A DNA stretch of 8,832 nucleotides from CAZFLY01 sp964519995 (GCA_964519995.1 CAZFLY010000089.1:1-8832), one strand, 5' to 3'. Positions 1-7,647 are shown, counted from the first letter of the stretch. Notes: generated by a model from the letters alone, not told the origin. A program made the numbers and translations.

Positions 1-1610
1 ACGCAGGCGATCCAGACTATATACCTGAAGCCAACGAAACCGATCTTGATACAAATCCTCGCATCGGCAACGGCCGCATCGACATCGGCGCATACGAATA
101 CCAAAATCAACGGACTATTTATGTCGACGTCAGTGGCACCAGCGATTTCGCAACAATCCAGTCAGCAATTGATGATGCTAATGACGGTGAGGTTGTCATA
201 GTTAAGCCCGGTACCTACACCGGCGACGGCAATCGTGACATTGATTTTCAAGGTAAGGCAATCACGGTTAGGAGCGAACAAGGCCCCGAAACTTGCATCA
301 TCGACTGTCAAGGCTCATTAAATGATCGTCACCGAGGCTTCTACTTCCACAGAGGCGAGGACGCAGATTCTGTCGTGGCCGGTTTTACTATCGTCAATGG
401 CTTTGGCCTCGACGAGCAGTTTTCGAACACCGAATGGTCATTCGGAGGCAGTATCTATTGCGAGCAGTCAGGGCCGACCATCACTGATTGCATCATAAAG
501 AGCAACAAGGCTATCCAGGGCGCGGGCATCTTCGCATGGAAAGACAGCAGCCCGACCATCACCAAATGCACCATAACAGCAAATAGAAGCCCCAATGGTA
601 ATGGAGGTGGAATCTATTGTTGGAGGAATACTACAGTGATAATAACTGACTGTGTAATTTCTGGCAATGATGGTAGAGGAATCGATTGTTGGGACAGCCC
701 TTCTGCAACTATAGTAAATTGTACAATTACTAACAACGACATGGACGGGATAGACTCTTCTGATGACGGTGCATTAACGATAACTAACTGTACAATATCT
801 GACAACCGTGGTCCAGGAATTCGAGCTTCAGTCCGGGGTACTGGGACTGCTACAATTTCGAACTGTATCATCACTGGCAACACAGGCTCCTATGGTGGCG
901 GAATTAGGCTCGCTACGCATGACAATTGTTTTGCTGCAATCACCAACTGCACAATAGCTTGCAATAGTGCCCGCGTCGGTGGAGGTATCTTCTGTGAATC
1001 TACAGGTGATACTATTCTTACAAACTCAATTATGCGGAACAATATCAGTAGTAAGAGGGGTCATGACATTTATGTTTGCAATTTCGTGATGCCTCCTAAT
1101 GGTGACTGGACTACAGAGCCTACAAAACTTACTGTTTCATACTCCTGCCTTGGTGTTATATCCGTGGAAGAGGATCCAATTTTTGGAGACCCCGTTCTTA
1201 CTTGGGGTGCTGGCAATATGGATGCTGATCCATGCTTTGCAGATCCAGGCTATTGGGACCCGAATGGGACACCAGAAGACGCCAGCGATGATTTCTGGGT
1301 CGATGGTGACTATCACTTAAAATCCCAAGCGGGCCGATGGGATCCAAATGCGCAGTCCTGGGTAAGAAACGACGTCACCAGCCCATGCATTGATGCTGGT
1401 GATCCGATGTTGCCTATTGGCTATGAGTCGTTTCCTAACGGTGGTAGAATCAATATGGGTGCCTACGGCGGCACAATCGAAGCAAGCAAGTCGTACTTCG
1501 GCGAACCCCTTTGCGGGACGGTCATCGCCGGAGACATTAACGGTGATTGTAAGGTCAATTTTGCCGACTTTGAGATCATGGCCTTACATTGGCTGCAAAA
1601 CAATAGGTAG
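1..1610 (+). CDS. Secreted right-handed beta-helix protein with dockerin-like C-terminus (5' partial)
   Basis: The frame is open from the first full codon at position 3 to the TAG at 1608-1610, giving 535 visible residues, so the true start lies before the window. Residues 1-34 look like the end of an earlier module (NPRIGNGRIDIGAYEY, a choice-of-anchor-Q-type ending). A second module then begins at IYVDVSGTSDFATIQSAIDD, the usual entry to a pectate-lyase-like beta-helix. Residues about 158-353 hold eight imperfect coils of the type xTITxCTIxxNxxxxGGGI. The module closes with SPCIDAGDP (about 460-468) and GGRINMGAYGG (about 481-491). The last 26 residues form a single dockerin-like calcium loop, DINGDCKVNFAD, followed by ALHWL. 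Known for such proteins: export and surface display, often with carbohydrate binding or lyase activity. I see no catalytic residues I can assign, so enzyme activity is not claimed. A GTG at 375 is only an internal codon. Confidence 0.9.
   Translation, partial: AGDPDYIPEANETDLDTNPRIGNGRIDIGAYEYQNQRTIYVDVSGTSDFATIQSAIDDANDGEVVIVKPGTYTGDGNRDIDFQGKAITVRSEQGPETCIIDCQGSLNDRHRGFYFHRGEDADSVVAGFTIVNGFGLDEQFSNTEWSFGGSIYCEQSGPTITDCIIKSNKAIQGAGIFAWKDSSPTITKCTITANRSPNGNGGGIYCWRNTTVIITDCVISGNDGRGIDCWDSPSATIVNCTITNNDMDGIDSSDDGALTITNCTISDNRGPGIRASVRGTGTATISNCIITGNTGSYGGGIRLATHDNCFAAITNCTIACNSARVGGGIFCESTGDTILTNSIMRNNISSKRGHDIYVCNFVMPPNGDWTTEPTKLTVSYSCLGVISVEEDPIFGDPVLTWGAGNMDADPCFADPGYWDPNGTPEDASDDFWVDGDYHLKSQAGRWDPNAQSWVRNDVTSPCIDAGDPMLPIGYESFPNGGRINMGAYGGTIEASKSYFGEPLCGTVIAGDINGDCKVNFADFEIMALHWLQNNR
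474..1061 (+). repeat. Beta-helix coil repeats within the coding sequence
   Basis: About eight degenerate protein repeats of roughly 18-29 residues (about 54-87 bases) are visible, with cores PTITDCII, PTITKCTI, VIITDCVI, ATIVNCTI, LTITNCTI, ATISNCII, AAITNCTI and TILTNSIM. Each is followed by an N-rich turn and often GGGI or GI. They correspond to successive rungs of a parallel beta-helix. The first two rungs use C-ending codons (ACC ATC), while rungs three to six use A/T-ending codons for the same residues. Confidence 0.8.
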
Positions 1611-1810
1611 TACCCAAGACATCTCCAACGGCTGAGAAAGCATATTACAGCTATGAGTCTGGAGAGTGGCTGCCTATAAAAAAGATGCTTGCCAATCACA
1701 CCGCTATTCATAGAATCTATTTTGTAACGCCATAGAAGTTTTAGCATTGTCCGAGTTTTGTAAATGGCAATGCACCGAAATGTGAGCTATGCGATATGAG
1801 CGGCTTGTAT

Positions 1811-1831
1811 CGCCCACTTCAAAGTGGCGCG
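1811..1831 (+). terminator. Weak hairpin between the two secreted-protein genes
   Basis: CGC-CCACT, loop TCAA, AGTGG-(C)-GCG can fold into an eight-base-pair stem with one bulge. It has no T-run after it, so a terminator role for the upstream gene is only a guess; a leader structure for the next gene is equally possible. The rest of the 258-base gap (1611-1868) shows no gene that I recognise. Confidence 0.2.
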
Positions 1832-1868
1832 AATGAATTATGATTATCTTTGGGACGCGGTGGTGTAA

Positions 1869-3209
1869 GTGAAAAGGACTTTTAATCTTCTTCCAGCAAA
1901 AAGTAGTACCTTGGTATTATGTGTTTTTTTGCTTCTACAGGGATTCAGTCTGTCCCAGGCGAAGTTCCTGAATCCGAAAGATGCTAAAGTACGACCGAAA
2001 GGCCGAATCGCCTCCTACGCCACCGCCACAATAGGCATTGTTTTTTTGAGTCCCGAAGAGCTTGGACAACATAGATACAGATATAGCTTGTGGGAAAGAA
2101 ACGGCATAGTATATACCTGCAGAGCAGGCCATATTGATATCACTCATCTACGCAAATTCGCTGATTGGACGGGTTTTTTCGCCGCAAAAATACTCGGACA
2201 TTTAGAACAAAATACCACTCAATTCTCGTTCAGGATGAGAGAACCCTCATTGTACCGGGTGCAACTTACCTATCCGCAGGATTGGACGGAGTTGTCCGAT
2301 TCTGATAGAGACCGCATTGCACGCGAGGTCTCGATCGGATTGGGGCAATACGTGGCGTATACTGCAAGTATTTGGCATGAAATCCTTACTTGGTTTGGCT
2401 TCAAGTACGCAGGATTTTATCCGGAGTATCCATCTGCATTTTCCTGGGAAGACTCTTTTTCAAATCTCCTCGGCTGTCATATTGGGGCCCAGGCCCTCCG
2501 GGACGGCGAACATGAGTTTGACGAAGCGGCGACGCTGGCTATCGACCGTGAGCTTGAGAAATTGGATGTTCAATCAGGTCGTACAGCTCGGCGTGCCGCC
2601 GCTGCGATGAGAGGCAAGTGGTATACGGGTGATCTGATGTTCGTTGACATAAAAGCCAGAAATCTCGATGTGGGTCTGAATGATGGTTTTGTCACGCCAT
2701 GGATTGTTCCTTCAATCTCTGTATGTGAGGGAGTCGAAGTTCAGCCGTATCCGGTTCCCAAAATTGATTTTCTCTCAAAATATGGATTTTCATTGAAGCT
2801 CGAAATTGAACCTAAGGAATGGGAAAAGGGCCAAATCCTGCAGATTATCTACCCGGATGCGAACGAAAAGAAGGGACGGCTTGAACCTGCCATTCACTTC
2901 GCCCCGATTATAGACTACATTGAGGAGGATGTCATAAATAAATATGGCCACGTAAATCCATATTATACAGACTCAAATAGACTATCCCGCTCTCGTTCAT
3001 CCTGGCACGAAGCCCGGCTCTGGGCTTATGGAGGGGATTCTCCGGGGGAGCATATCGAGCTAACTGAGGCTGTCCAGCCGGGTGCTTGCCCACGGCCTGT
3101 TTTAGGCGATATTAATGGCGATTGCAGAGTTGACCGCAATGATCTCCAGATTCTGGCTATGCACTGGCTCCGGAACAGGCAAAACGCAGATTTGGTGCCG
3201 CTTAACTGA
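1869..3209 (+). CDS. Secreted DUF4056-like protein with dockerin-like C-terminus
   Basis: The 446-residue protein starts at GTG; an in-frame TAA at 1866-1868 sits directly before it, so no longer start is possible. No good Shine-Dalgarno is visible. Residues 1-31 form a signal peptide: a basic start (MKR), a hydrophobic core STLVLCVFLLLQGFSL, and a likely cut after SQA. The middle has GIVYTCRAGHIDITHLRKFADWT (about 79-101), IWHEILTWFGF (168-178) and SAFSWEDSFSNLLG (189-202). These resemble from memory the uncharacterised DUF4056 family, whose function is unknown. H170-E171 recalls a metallopeptidase HE pair, but there is no HExxH, so no protease claim is made. The tail (about 413-436) is a single calcium-loop dockerin, DINGDCRVDRND, followed by AMHWL. 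It shares this tail with the upstream gene although the bodies are unrelated, which suggests a common sorting or anchoring route. The coding call is firm; the family is moderate. Confidence 0.85.
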   Translation: MKRTFNLLPAKSSTLVLCVFLLLQGFSLSQAKFLNPKDAKVRPKGRIASYATATIGIVFLSPEELGQHRYRYSLWERNGIVYTCRAGHIDITHLRKFADWTGFFAAKILGHLEQNTTQFSFRMREPSLYRVQLTYPQDWTELSDSDRDRIAREVSIGLGQYVAYTASIWHEILTWFGFKYAGFYPEYPSAFSWEDSFSNLLGCHIGAQALRDGEHEFDEAATLAIDRELEKLDVQSGRTARRAAAAMRGKWYTGDLMFVDIKARNLDVGLNDGFVTPWIVPSISVCEGVEVQPYPVPKIDFLSKYGFSLKLEIEPKEWEKGQILQIIYPDANEKKGRLEPAIHFAPIIDYIEEDVINKYGHVNPYYTDSNRLSRSRSSWHEARLWAYGGDSPGEHIELTEAVQPGACPRPVLGDINGDCRVDRNDLQILAMHWLRNRQNADLVPLN

Positions 3210-3210
3210 G

Positions 3211-3239
3211 TCTTTGGCTTATAGTATTTTAACCAAAGA
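3211..3239 (+). terminator. Inverted repeat after the DUF4056-like gene
   Basis: TCTTTGG at 3211-3217 pairs perfectly with CCAAAGA at 3233-3239 across a 15-base AT-rich loop, two bases after the stop codon. The position fits a transcript end, but no T-tract follows, so intrinsic termination is uncertain. Confidence 0.35.
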
Positions 3240-3321
3240 TTATCAGCCACATAGAAATGTAGTCTGAGCAAGACCATAATATTCTTCCAATGTAGGGAAG
3301 ATTTGTAGGCGGGAGCAGGCG

Positions 3322-3963
3322 ATGCGACCCCCGATTATAATCGAAACCGGGCAGACCATACTGTTCATTGGCGACAGCATAACTGACGCTGATAGGGATA
3401 AGCAGGCTTACAGGCCATTTGGGTTCGGCTACGTGCATTTTGTTGCCAATATGCTACTGGCGAAGTATCCACATCTGAATATCAATATTAAAAACAAGGG
3501 TGTCAGTGGCAACGCAATCCAGGACCTAAGCCAGCGGTGGGAGAGGGACTGCCTCGCGCATAAGCCCGATATCCTGAGTGTTTTGATAGGTATCAATGAC
3601 CTCTGGCGGGTGTGCACAGCGCCGCAGCAGGCTCGCGGTCTGCTTCCGGATGAGTATGAACTAACATACAAACGGTTACTTTTATGTGCGAAGCAGGCAT
3701 CTGACTGTCAGTTGGTGTTGATGGAGCCATTTATGTTCTGCAGCGACCCAGCAGGCCACATGTTTGAGTTGCTGCAGAGATATATTGAAAAGCTTGATGG
3801 TCTGGCGAGGGAATTTGATGCTGTTTTAGTGCCTTTGCAAAGTCTGATAAACGAGCAAATCAAGATCATCGAGCCGCAGAAATGGTCGTCTGATTCAGTT
3901 CATCCCTACGTCTGGGCGCACGCCTGGATTGCAAAATGCTGGTTGCAAGCAATAGGTTTGTGA
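3322..3963 (+). CDS. SGNH/GDSL-family hydrolase (lipase/acetylesterase-like)
   Basis: This 213-residue protein has all four SGNH blocks. Block I is FIGDSITDAD with the nucleophile S19. Block II is GVSGN, giving the G63/N64 oxyanion region. Block III is GIND at 90-93 with N92. Block V is SDSVHP with D191 and H194 completing the triad. Family members hydrolyse ester bonds; the GINDLWR and RWERDCL context is closest to small cytosolic lysophospholipase-L1-like or carbohydrate acetylesterase-like members. The substrate cannot be read from the sequence. No signal peptide or membrane segment is seen, so it should act in the cytoplasm. ATG 3322 is supported by GGGAG at 3311-3315, six bases upstream. 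The 112-base gap and the inverted repeat before it suggest it is transcribed separately from the secreted protein upstream. The length is normal for the family and nothing appears broken. Confidence 0.93.
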   Translation: MRPPIIIETGQTILFIGDSITDADRDKQAYRPFGFGYVHFVANMLLAKYPHLNINIKNKGVSGNAIQDLSQRWERDCLAHKPDILSVLIGINDLWRVCTAPQQARGLLPDEYELTYKRLLLCAKQASDCQLVLMEPFMFCSDPAGHMFELLQRYIEKLDGLAREFDAVLVPLQSLINEQIKIIEPQKWSSDSVHPYVWAHAWIAKCWLQAIGL

Positions 3964-3976
3964 TTGAATTCTGCGC

Positions 3977-3996
3977 AGTGAAAAAAAATTTTCACT
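3977..3996 (+). terminator. Perfect AT-rich hairpin after the SGNH hydrolase gene
   Basis: AGTGAAAA, loop AAAA, TTTTCACT is a perfect eight-base-pair inverted repeat starting 13 bases after the stop codon. The T-rich right arm could act as part of the terminator. It is a plausible transcript end separating the hydrolase gene from nrdJ. Confidence 0.45.
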
Positions 3997-4122
3997 TCGT
4001 AGATTTAGCAAGAACAAGGACTAATAAAGGCAACAGTAAAATTGTCCAGAAATTTCTAAGTTTTGCTCTTTACACCTTATCGAATTGTCATTAATTTGCC
4101 GATACTTGTCTTACGGGTTTTG

Positions 4123-4138
4123 CTACTATATCTGGCGT
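4123..4138 (+). promoter_or_regulatory. Putative NrdR box 1 (distal)
   Basis: CTACTATATCTGGCGT matches 11 of 16 positions of the NrdR box consensus as I know it (acaCwAtATaTwGtgt). It is weaker than the proximal box but starts exactly 31 bases before it, leaving a 15-base gap. That is the usual geometry of paired NrdR boxes, about three helical turns apart. Confidence 0.55.
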
Positions 4139-4153
4139 AATCCCCGTTCATCC

Positions 4154-4169
4154 TGACTATATATTGTGC
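4154..4169 (+). promoter_or_regulatory. Putative NrdR box 2 (proximal)
   Basis: TGACTATATATTGTGC matches 13 of 16 positions of the NrdR box consensus, including the central CTATATATTG core. It ends 29 bases before the nrdJ start codon. NrdR is the ATP/dATP-sensing repressor of ribonucleotide reductase genes and normally binds two such boxes, so nrdJ is probably repressed when deoxynucleotides are plentiful. The nrdR gene itself is not in the window. Confidence 0.7.
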
Positions 4170-4186
4170 TCCTTGATTTTTCGCAT

Positions 4187-4191
4187 GGAGG
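4187..4191 (+). promoter_or_regulatory. Shine-Dalgarno that fixes the nrdJ start
   Basis: GGAGG lies seven bases before ATG 4199. The same frame is open to a GTG at 4166, but that GTG lies inside the proximal NrdR box and has no ribosome site, so 4199 is the start. Confidence 0.85.
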
Positions 4192-4198
4192 CGCTGAG

Positions 4199-7100
4199 AT
4201 GTCGCAGAAATTCAACCCTGAGAATCCTTTTGCAGGTGGGCAGCAGCAAGCACAGATCACCGAGAGAGCGGAGCAATCGAGCGGTTTGAAGATAGAGCAT
4301 TTATTTTCTACGCCGGGCGTCCACCCTTTTGACCAGATAACGTGGGAGACGCGTTCAGTCAAGATCACCGGCGACAATGGCGAAGCGATCTTTGAGCAGG
4401 ATAATGTAGAGATACCGGTCTCGTGGAGTCAACTGGCAGCGAAGGTCGTCGCCAGCAAATATTTCTACGGTGATATCGAGACTGGCCAGCGCGAGCATTC
4501 AGTCAAGCAGCTTATCCACAGAGTTTGCCGAGCAATTGCCGATCGTGGCAAAAAAGATGGATACTTCGCAAGTGAGCAGGATGCGGAGGCCTTCTACAAC
4601 GAGCTGACGTACCTGTGTGTTAATCAATACGGGGCGTTCAATTCGCCTGTCTGGTTCAACGTCGGACTTTATGATGTTTATGGTATAGCTGGCAGTCAAC
4701 ATAATTATCGCTGGGATCCGGAGCAAAAGGACGCCGTTGCCTGTGAAAACAGCTACGAATATCCTCAGGCATCCGCCTGCTTTATCCAGTCGGTTAAGGA
4801 CTCGATGCAAGATATAATGCGTCTTGCGGCGAGTGAGGCGATGCTGTTCAAGCACGGCTCAGGAACCGGAACCGACCTTTCAACGCTCCGAAGCAGCAAA
4901 GAGAAGCTCTCCGGCGGAGGTAAGCCATCCGGGCCATTAAGTTTTATGCGTGTTTACGACCAGGTAGCCGCTGTAATTAAATCGGGCGGAAAGACTAGAC
5001 GCGCTGCCAAAATGCAGTCGCTAAAAGTAGACCATCCTGACATAAAAGAGTTCATCGCCTCCAAGACACAGGAGGAAAAAAAGGCCTGGGCGCTTATAGA
5101 GGCTGGCTATGACGGTGAGCACAACAACGAAGCCTACAACAGCGTAATGTTCCAAAACTCAAACCTTTCGGTACGCGTCACCGATGAGTTCATGCAGGCG
5201 GTGGAAAAAAACGATACATGGGCGACTTATGCTGTGACAACAGGTGAGAAGATAGGAGAACATTCTGCCGGTGAGCTTATGGAGCTTATCGCTGAGGGAA
5301 CCAGGATTTGCGGCGATCCGGGCATCCAGTATCACAGCACAATCAACCGCTGGCACACCTGCCCGAACTCCGGCCCGATTAACGCCTCGAATCCTTGCAG
5401 CGAATATATGTTCATCGATGATTCAGCCTGCAACCTTGCTTCGCTCAATCTTATCAAGTTCCGCAAGGAAGATGGTTCTTTTGACGTTGAAGCTTTCAAA
5501 AAAGCGGTCCGCATCTTCATCATCGCCCAGGAAATCCTCGTCGATGGTGGCAGCTACCCTGACAAAGCGATCGCCGTCAACAGTCATCGGTTCCGTCCGC
5601 TGGGCTTGGGTTATGCAAATCTCGGTTCTTTGATTATGAGCGAGGCTCTTCCGTATGATTCGGACCAGGCCAGGGCTCTTGCCTCAGCCATCAGCGCGAT
5701 AATGACGGGAGCTGCTTATGCGACCAGCGCTGAGATAGCTACGATGAAAGAACCTTTCGAGGAGTTTGAGAAGAATACCGACGCAATGTTGAGGGTTATG
5801 AATATGCACCGTCAGCATGCTTACGATATTCCTGAGGTGCACTGTCCGGACTATCTGCGCAATGCTGCCAAGGACGCCTGGAATGAAGCTATCGATGCCG
5901 GTTCAAAGGTGGGTTTCCGTAATGCTCAAGCCGCAGTTCTTGCGCCGACCGGCACGATCGGATTTATGATGGATTGCGATACAACGGGTATTGAGCCTGA
6001 TATTGCTCTGGTCAAATACAAGCTGCTGGCTGGCGGCGGTATGCTCAAGCTCGTTAACAGAACCGTGCCGATGGCGCTGGAGAGGCTTGGTTACAGCATT
6101 GAGGACATAAAGGCAATCTGCGATTACATAGACGAAAATGGATCTATTGAAGGGTCAGAGAGGCTCAATCAAGACCATCTGCCGATCTTCGATTGTGCTT
6201 TTAAGCCACGCATCGGCAAAAGATGCATTCACTACATGGCGCATCTGAAAATGATGGCGGCAGTGCAGCCTTTTATATCCGGGGCCATAAGCAAAACGAT
6301 AAATATGCCCAGAGAAAGCACGACCGAAGAGATTATGGCTGCTTACATGGAGGGCTGGAAGCTTGGGCTAAAGGCAGTGGCAATCTACCGGGACGGTTCA
6401 AAGAAGCTTCAGCCGGTCTCCACCAAAAAGCACAAGGAAGCCAAGGCTAAGGCCTCTTCTGAGGCACCAGCCAGGCCCTTCAGGCATCGTTTGCCGGATA
6501 CCAGACAAAGCATTACGCACAAATTCTCCGTAGCTGGACATGAAGGCTACCTGACGGTGGGGCTATACGAGGATGGGCAGCCTGGTGAGCTGTTTATCAC
6601 CATGGCCAAGGAGGGCAGCACCGTTGGGGGCCTTATGGATGTTATAGGGACGGTAGTTTCAATGGCACTGCAGTACGGCGTGCCGCTTATTACGCTGGTG
6701 GATAAGTTCCGCCACGCCAGATTTGAGCCGTCTGGGATGACATCAAACAGAGACATTCCGTTTGCCAAAAGCTTGATTGATTACATTTTCTGCTGGCTGG
6801 GCTGTCAGTTCATACCAGGCTATGCCGATAAGAACCTACCCAACAGGACGCCTGTGCCCGTCGAAAATAAAACCACAACGACTGCAAAGGAACTGGTTGA
6901 AAAAACCCAGGACCTCGCGCACAAGATTGCTGAGGTAAAAGGGCAAGTCAAAGCAAAAACGCAGGAAAAGGGGCAAAAAATTCCGATTGAGGAGTTGACC
7001 GAAAGAAAGCTAATTCCAGCCCCAAAGGGCAAATTGAGCAGTCTAGCCAATCGCATAACGAGCCTGGTTGGTTCAGCTATCTCTGACGGCTCCGGCCAGT

Positions 7101-7255
7101 TGAAGGCTGAGACAAGGTTTATGCAGCAGTTTAACGCTCAGTTTGAGCATTTTCAGGATGATGCCCCAGCATGTGATATTTGTGGTGCAATAACCGTCCG
7201 CAACGGCACCTGTTATAAGTGCTACAACTGCGGAAACTCAATGGGCTGCTCCTGA
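4199..7255 (+). CDS. nrdJ: Adenosylcobalamin-dependent (class II) ribonucleotide reductase
   Basis: The 1018-residue enzyme reduces ribonucleotides to deoxyribonucleotides in the cytoplasm, using a B12-generated thiyl radical, without oxygen and without a separate radical subunit. Numbered from ATG 4199, the catalytic domain covers about 45-735. N398-P-C400-S-E402 carries the thiyl cysteine and the catalytic N and E. The redox pair is C194 (SACFIQS) and C411 (SACNLAS); C400 and C411 are 11 apart, as in the Lactobacillus enzyme. Other landmarks are LFKHGSGTGTDLS, KSGGKTRRAAKM and APTGTIGFMMDCDTTGIEP. Residues about 765-870 look like a TSCPD domain. A charged, partly coiled-coil-prone linker follows (about 885-985). 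The C-terminus is a cysteine-rich zinc-ribbon tail (C992, C995, C1005, C1008, C1011, C1017), probably also delivering electrons to the active site. I see no N-terminal ATP cone. Two NrdR boxes lie upstream and no cobalamin riboswitch is recognised. The gene is intact. Confidence 0.97.
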   Translation: MSQKFNPENPFAGGQQQAQITERAEQSSGLKIEHLFSTPGVHPFDQITWETRSVKITGDNGEAIFEQDNVEIPVSWSQLAAKVVASKYFYGDIETGQREHSVKQLIHRVCRAIADRGKKDGYFASEQDAEAFYNELTYLCVNQYGAFNSPVWFNVGLYDVYGIAGSQHNYRWDPEQKDAVACENSYEYPQASACFIQSVKDSMQDIMRLAASEAMLFKHGSGTGTDLSTLRSSKEKLSGGGKPSGPLSFMRVYDQVAAVIKSGGKTRRAAKMQSLKVDHPDIKEFIASKTQEEKKAWALIEAGYDGEHNNEAYNSVMFQNSNLSVRVTDEFMQAVEKNDTWATYAVTTGEKIGEHSAGELMELIAEGTRICGDPGIQYHSTINRWHTCPNSGPINASNPCSEYMFIDDSACNLASLNLIKFRKEDGSFDVEAFKKAVRIFIIAQEILVDGGSYPDKAIAVNSHRFRPLGLGYANLGSLIMSEALPYDSDQARALASAISAIMTGAAYATSAEIATMKEPFEEFEKNTDAMLRVMNMHRQHAYDIPEVHCPDYLRNAAKDAWNEAIDAGSKVGFRNAQAAVLAPTGTIGFMMDCDTTGIEPDIALVKYKLLAGGGMLKLVNRTVPMALERLGYSIEDIKAICDYIDENGSIEGSERLNQDHLPIFDCAFKPRIGKRCIHYMAHLKMMAAVQPFISGAISKTINMPRESTTEEIMAAYMEGWKLGLKAVAIYRDGSKKLQPVSTKKHKEAKAKASSEAPARPFRHRLPDTRQSITHKFSVAGHEGYLTVGLYEDGQPGELFITMAKEGSTVGGLMDVIGTVVSMALQYGVPLITLVDKFRHARFEPSGMTSNRDIPFAKSLIDYIFCWLGCQFIPGYADKNLPNRTPVPVENKTTTTAKELVEKTQDLAHKIAEVKGQVKAKTQEKGQKIPIEELTERKLIPAPKGKLSSLANRITSLVGSAISDGSGQLKAETRFMQQFNAQFEHFQDDAPACDICGAITVRNGTCYKCYNCGNSMGCS

Positions 7256-7273
7256 CCCGTTGCTCGCCGCTCG

Positions 7274-7299
7274 TGAATCATAGCCTGGCGGCTCATTCA
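7274..7299 (+). terminator. Possible stem-loop downstream of nrdJ
   Basis: TGAAT at 7274-7278 pairs with ATTCA at 7295-7299, enclosing an inner AGCC-TGGC-GGCT hairpin. There are internal mismatches and no T-tract. It is the only fold I can see close to the nrdJ stop, and is weak support for a transcript end. Confidence 0.2.
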
Positions 7300-7365
7300 A
7301 CTTGAGCTCAGGCCAAGAGTCGGTCCCCCATTATTGCCTCTGATTGTTTCGCGGATTGAAAGCCC

Positions 7366-7548
7366 CTACGGTACTACGCTTGAGAGCCAGTTGTCGGCAA
7401 AGGCTTTAAGATCATTGATGTCCAGATAGATGCAACGCTCCCCGAGTACTGGGGAAAACCGGTCATGTTTGACGATCATCCGGTGCGCCGACCCACGGGC
7501 TTTTTCATGCTCCGTCCGGCGACATATTGTGAAATGATCTATAGTCAA
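7366..7548 (-). pseudogene. Relic of a dockerin-tailed protein gene (3' end only)
   Basis: Read on the minus strand, the last 19 codons before the TAG at 7366-7368 give LDINDLKAFADNWLSSVVP. This resembles the second half of the dockerin-like tails used by this lineage (calcium loop end, then xFADNWL). The upstream part of the 60-codon frame (TTG at 7548) has no recognisable domain, contains no signal peptide and runs into the 166-bp repeat array. The frame therefore looks like the surviving 3' end of a lost secreted-protein gene, not a working gene. The loop is incomplete: the expected GDxNGD start is replaced by VLGERCIY. A chance similarity over about 15 residues is possible. Confidence 0.35.
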
Positions 7549-7555
7549 ATGACTA
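7542..7555. promoter_or_regulatory. Palindrome site A (TAGTCA-AA-TGACTA)
   Basis: Six-base arms form a perfect inverted repeat around a two-base AA centre, an operator-like shape for a dimeric DNA-binding protein. The TTG of the minus-strand relic frame falls inside it. The binding protein is unknown. Confidence 0.5.
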
Positions 7556-7647
7556 CAAGTATTTATATGTTTCGGTCTCCAGAAAATTCGTCTTAATCCA
7601 GGAGCTTAAATTTGCACTCATTATGCAGCGACAAAGCGCCAGGCGGA

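Noticed and set aside
4048..4057. AGAAATTTCT perfect palindrome upstream of nrdJ
   Set aside because: Short and AT-rich, expected by chance in this leader, with no second copy.
3964..4198. Cobalamin riboswitch in front of the B12-dependent nrdJ
   Set aside because: I looked for a B12 box and the associated stem set and found none; the 235-base leader is AT-rich and is better explained by the hairpin and NrdR boxes.
4166..4198. Longer nrdJ start at GTG 4166
   Set aside because: It lies inside the proximal NrdR box and lacks a ribosome site; ATG 4199 has GGAGG at ideal spacing.
4499..4855. 118-codon minus-strand open frame inside nrdJ
   Set aside because: It is the antisense shadow of a highly conserved coding region and encodes no recognisable motif.
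7256..7365. tRNA or small structured RNA just after nrdJ
   Set aside because: No T-loop GTTCRA motif and no cloverleaf could be drawn; only weak stem-loops are present.
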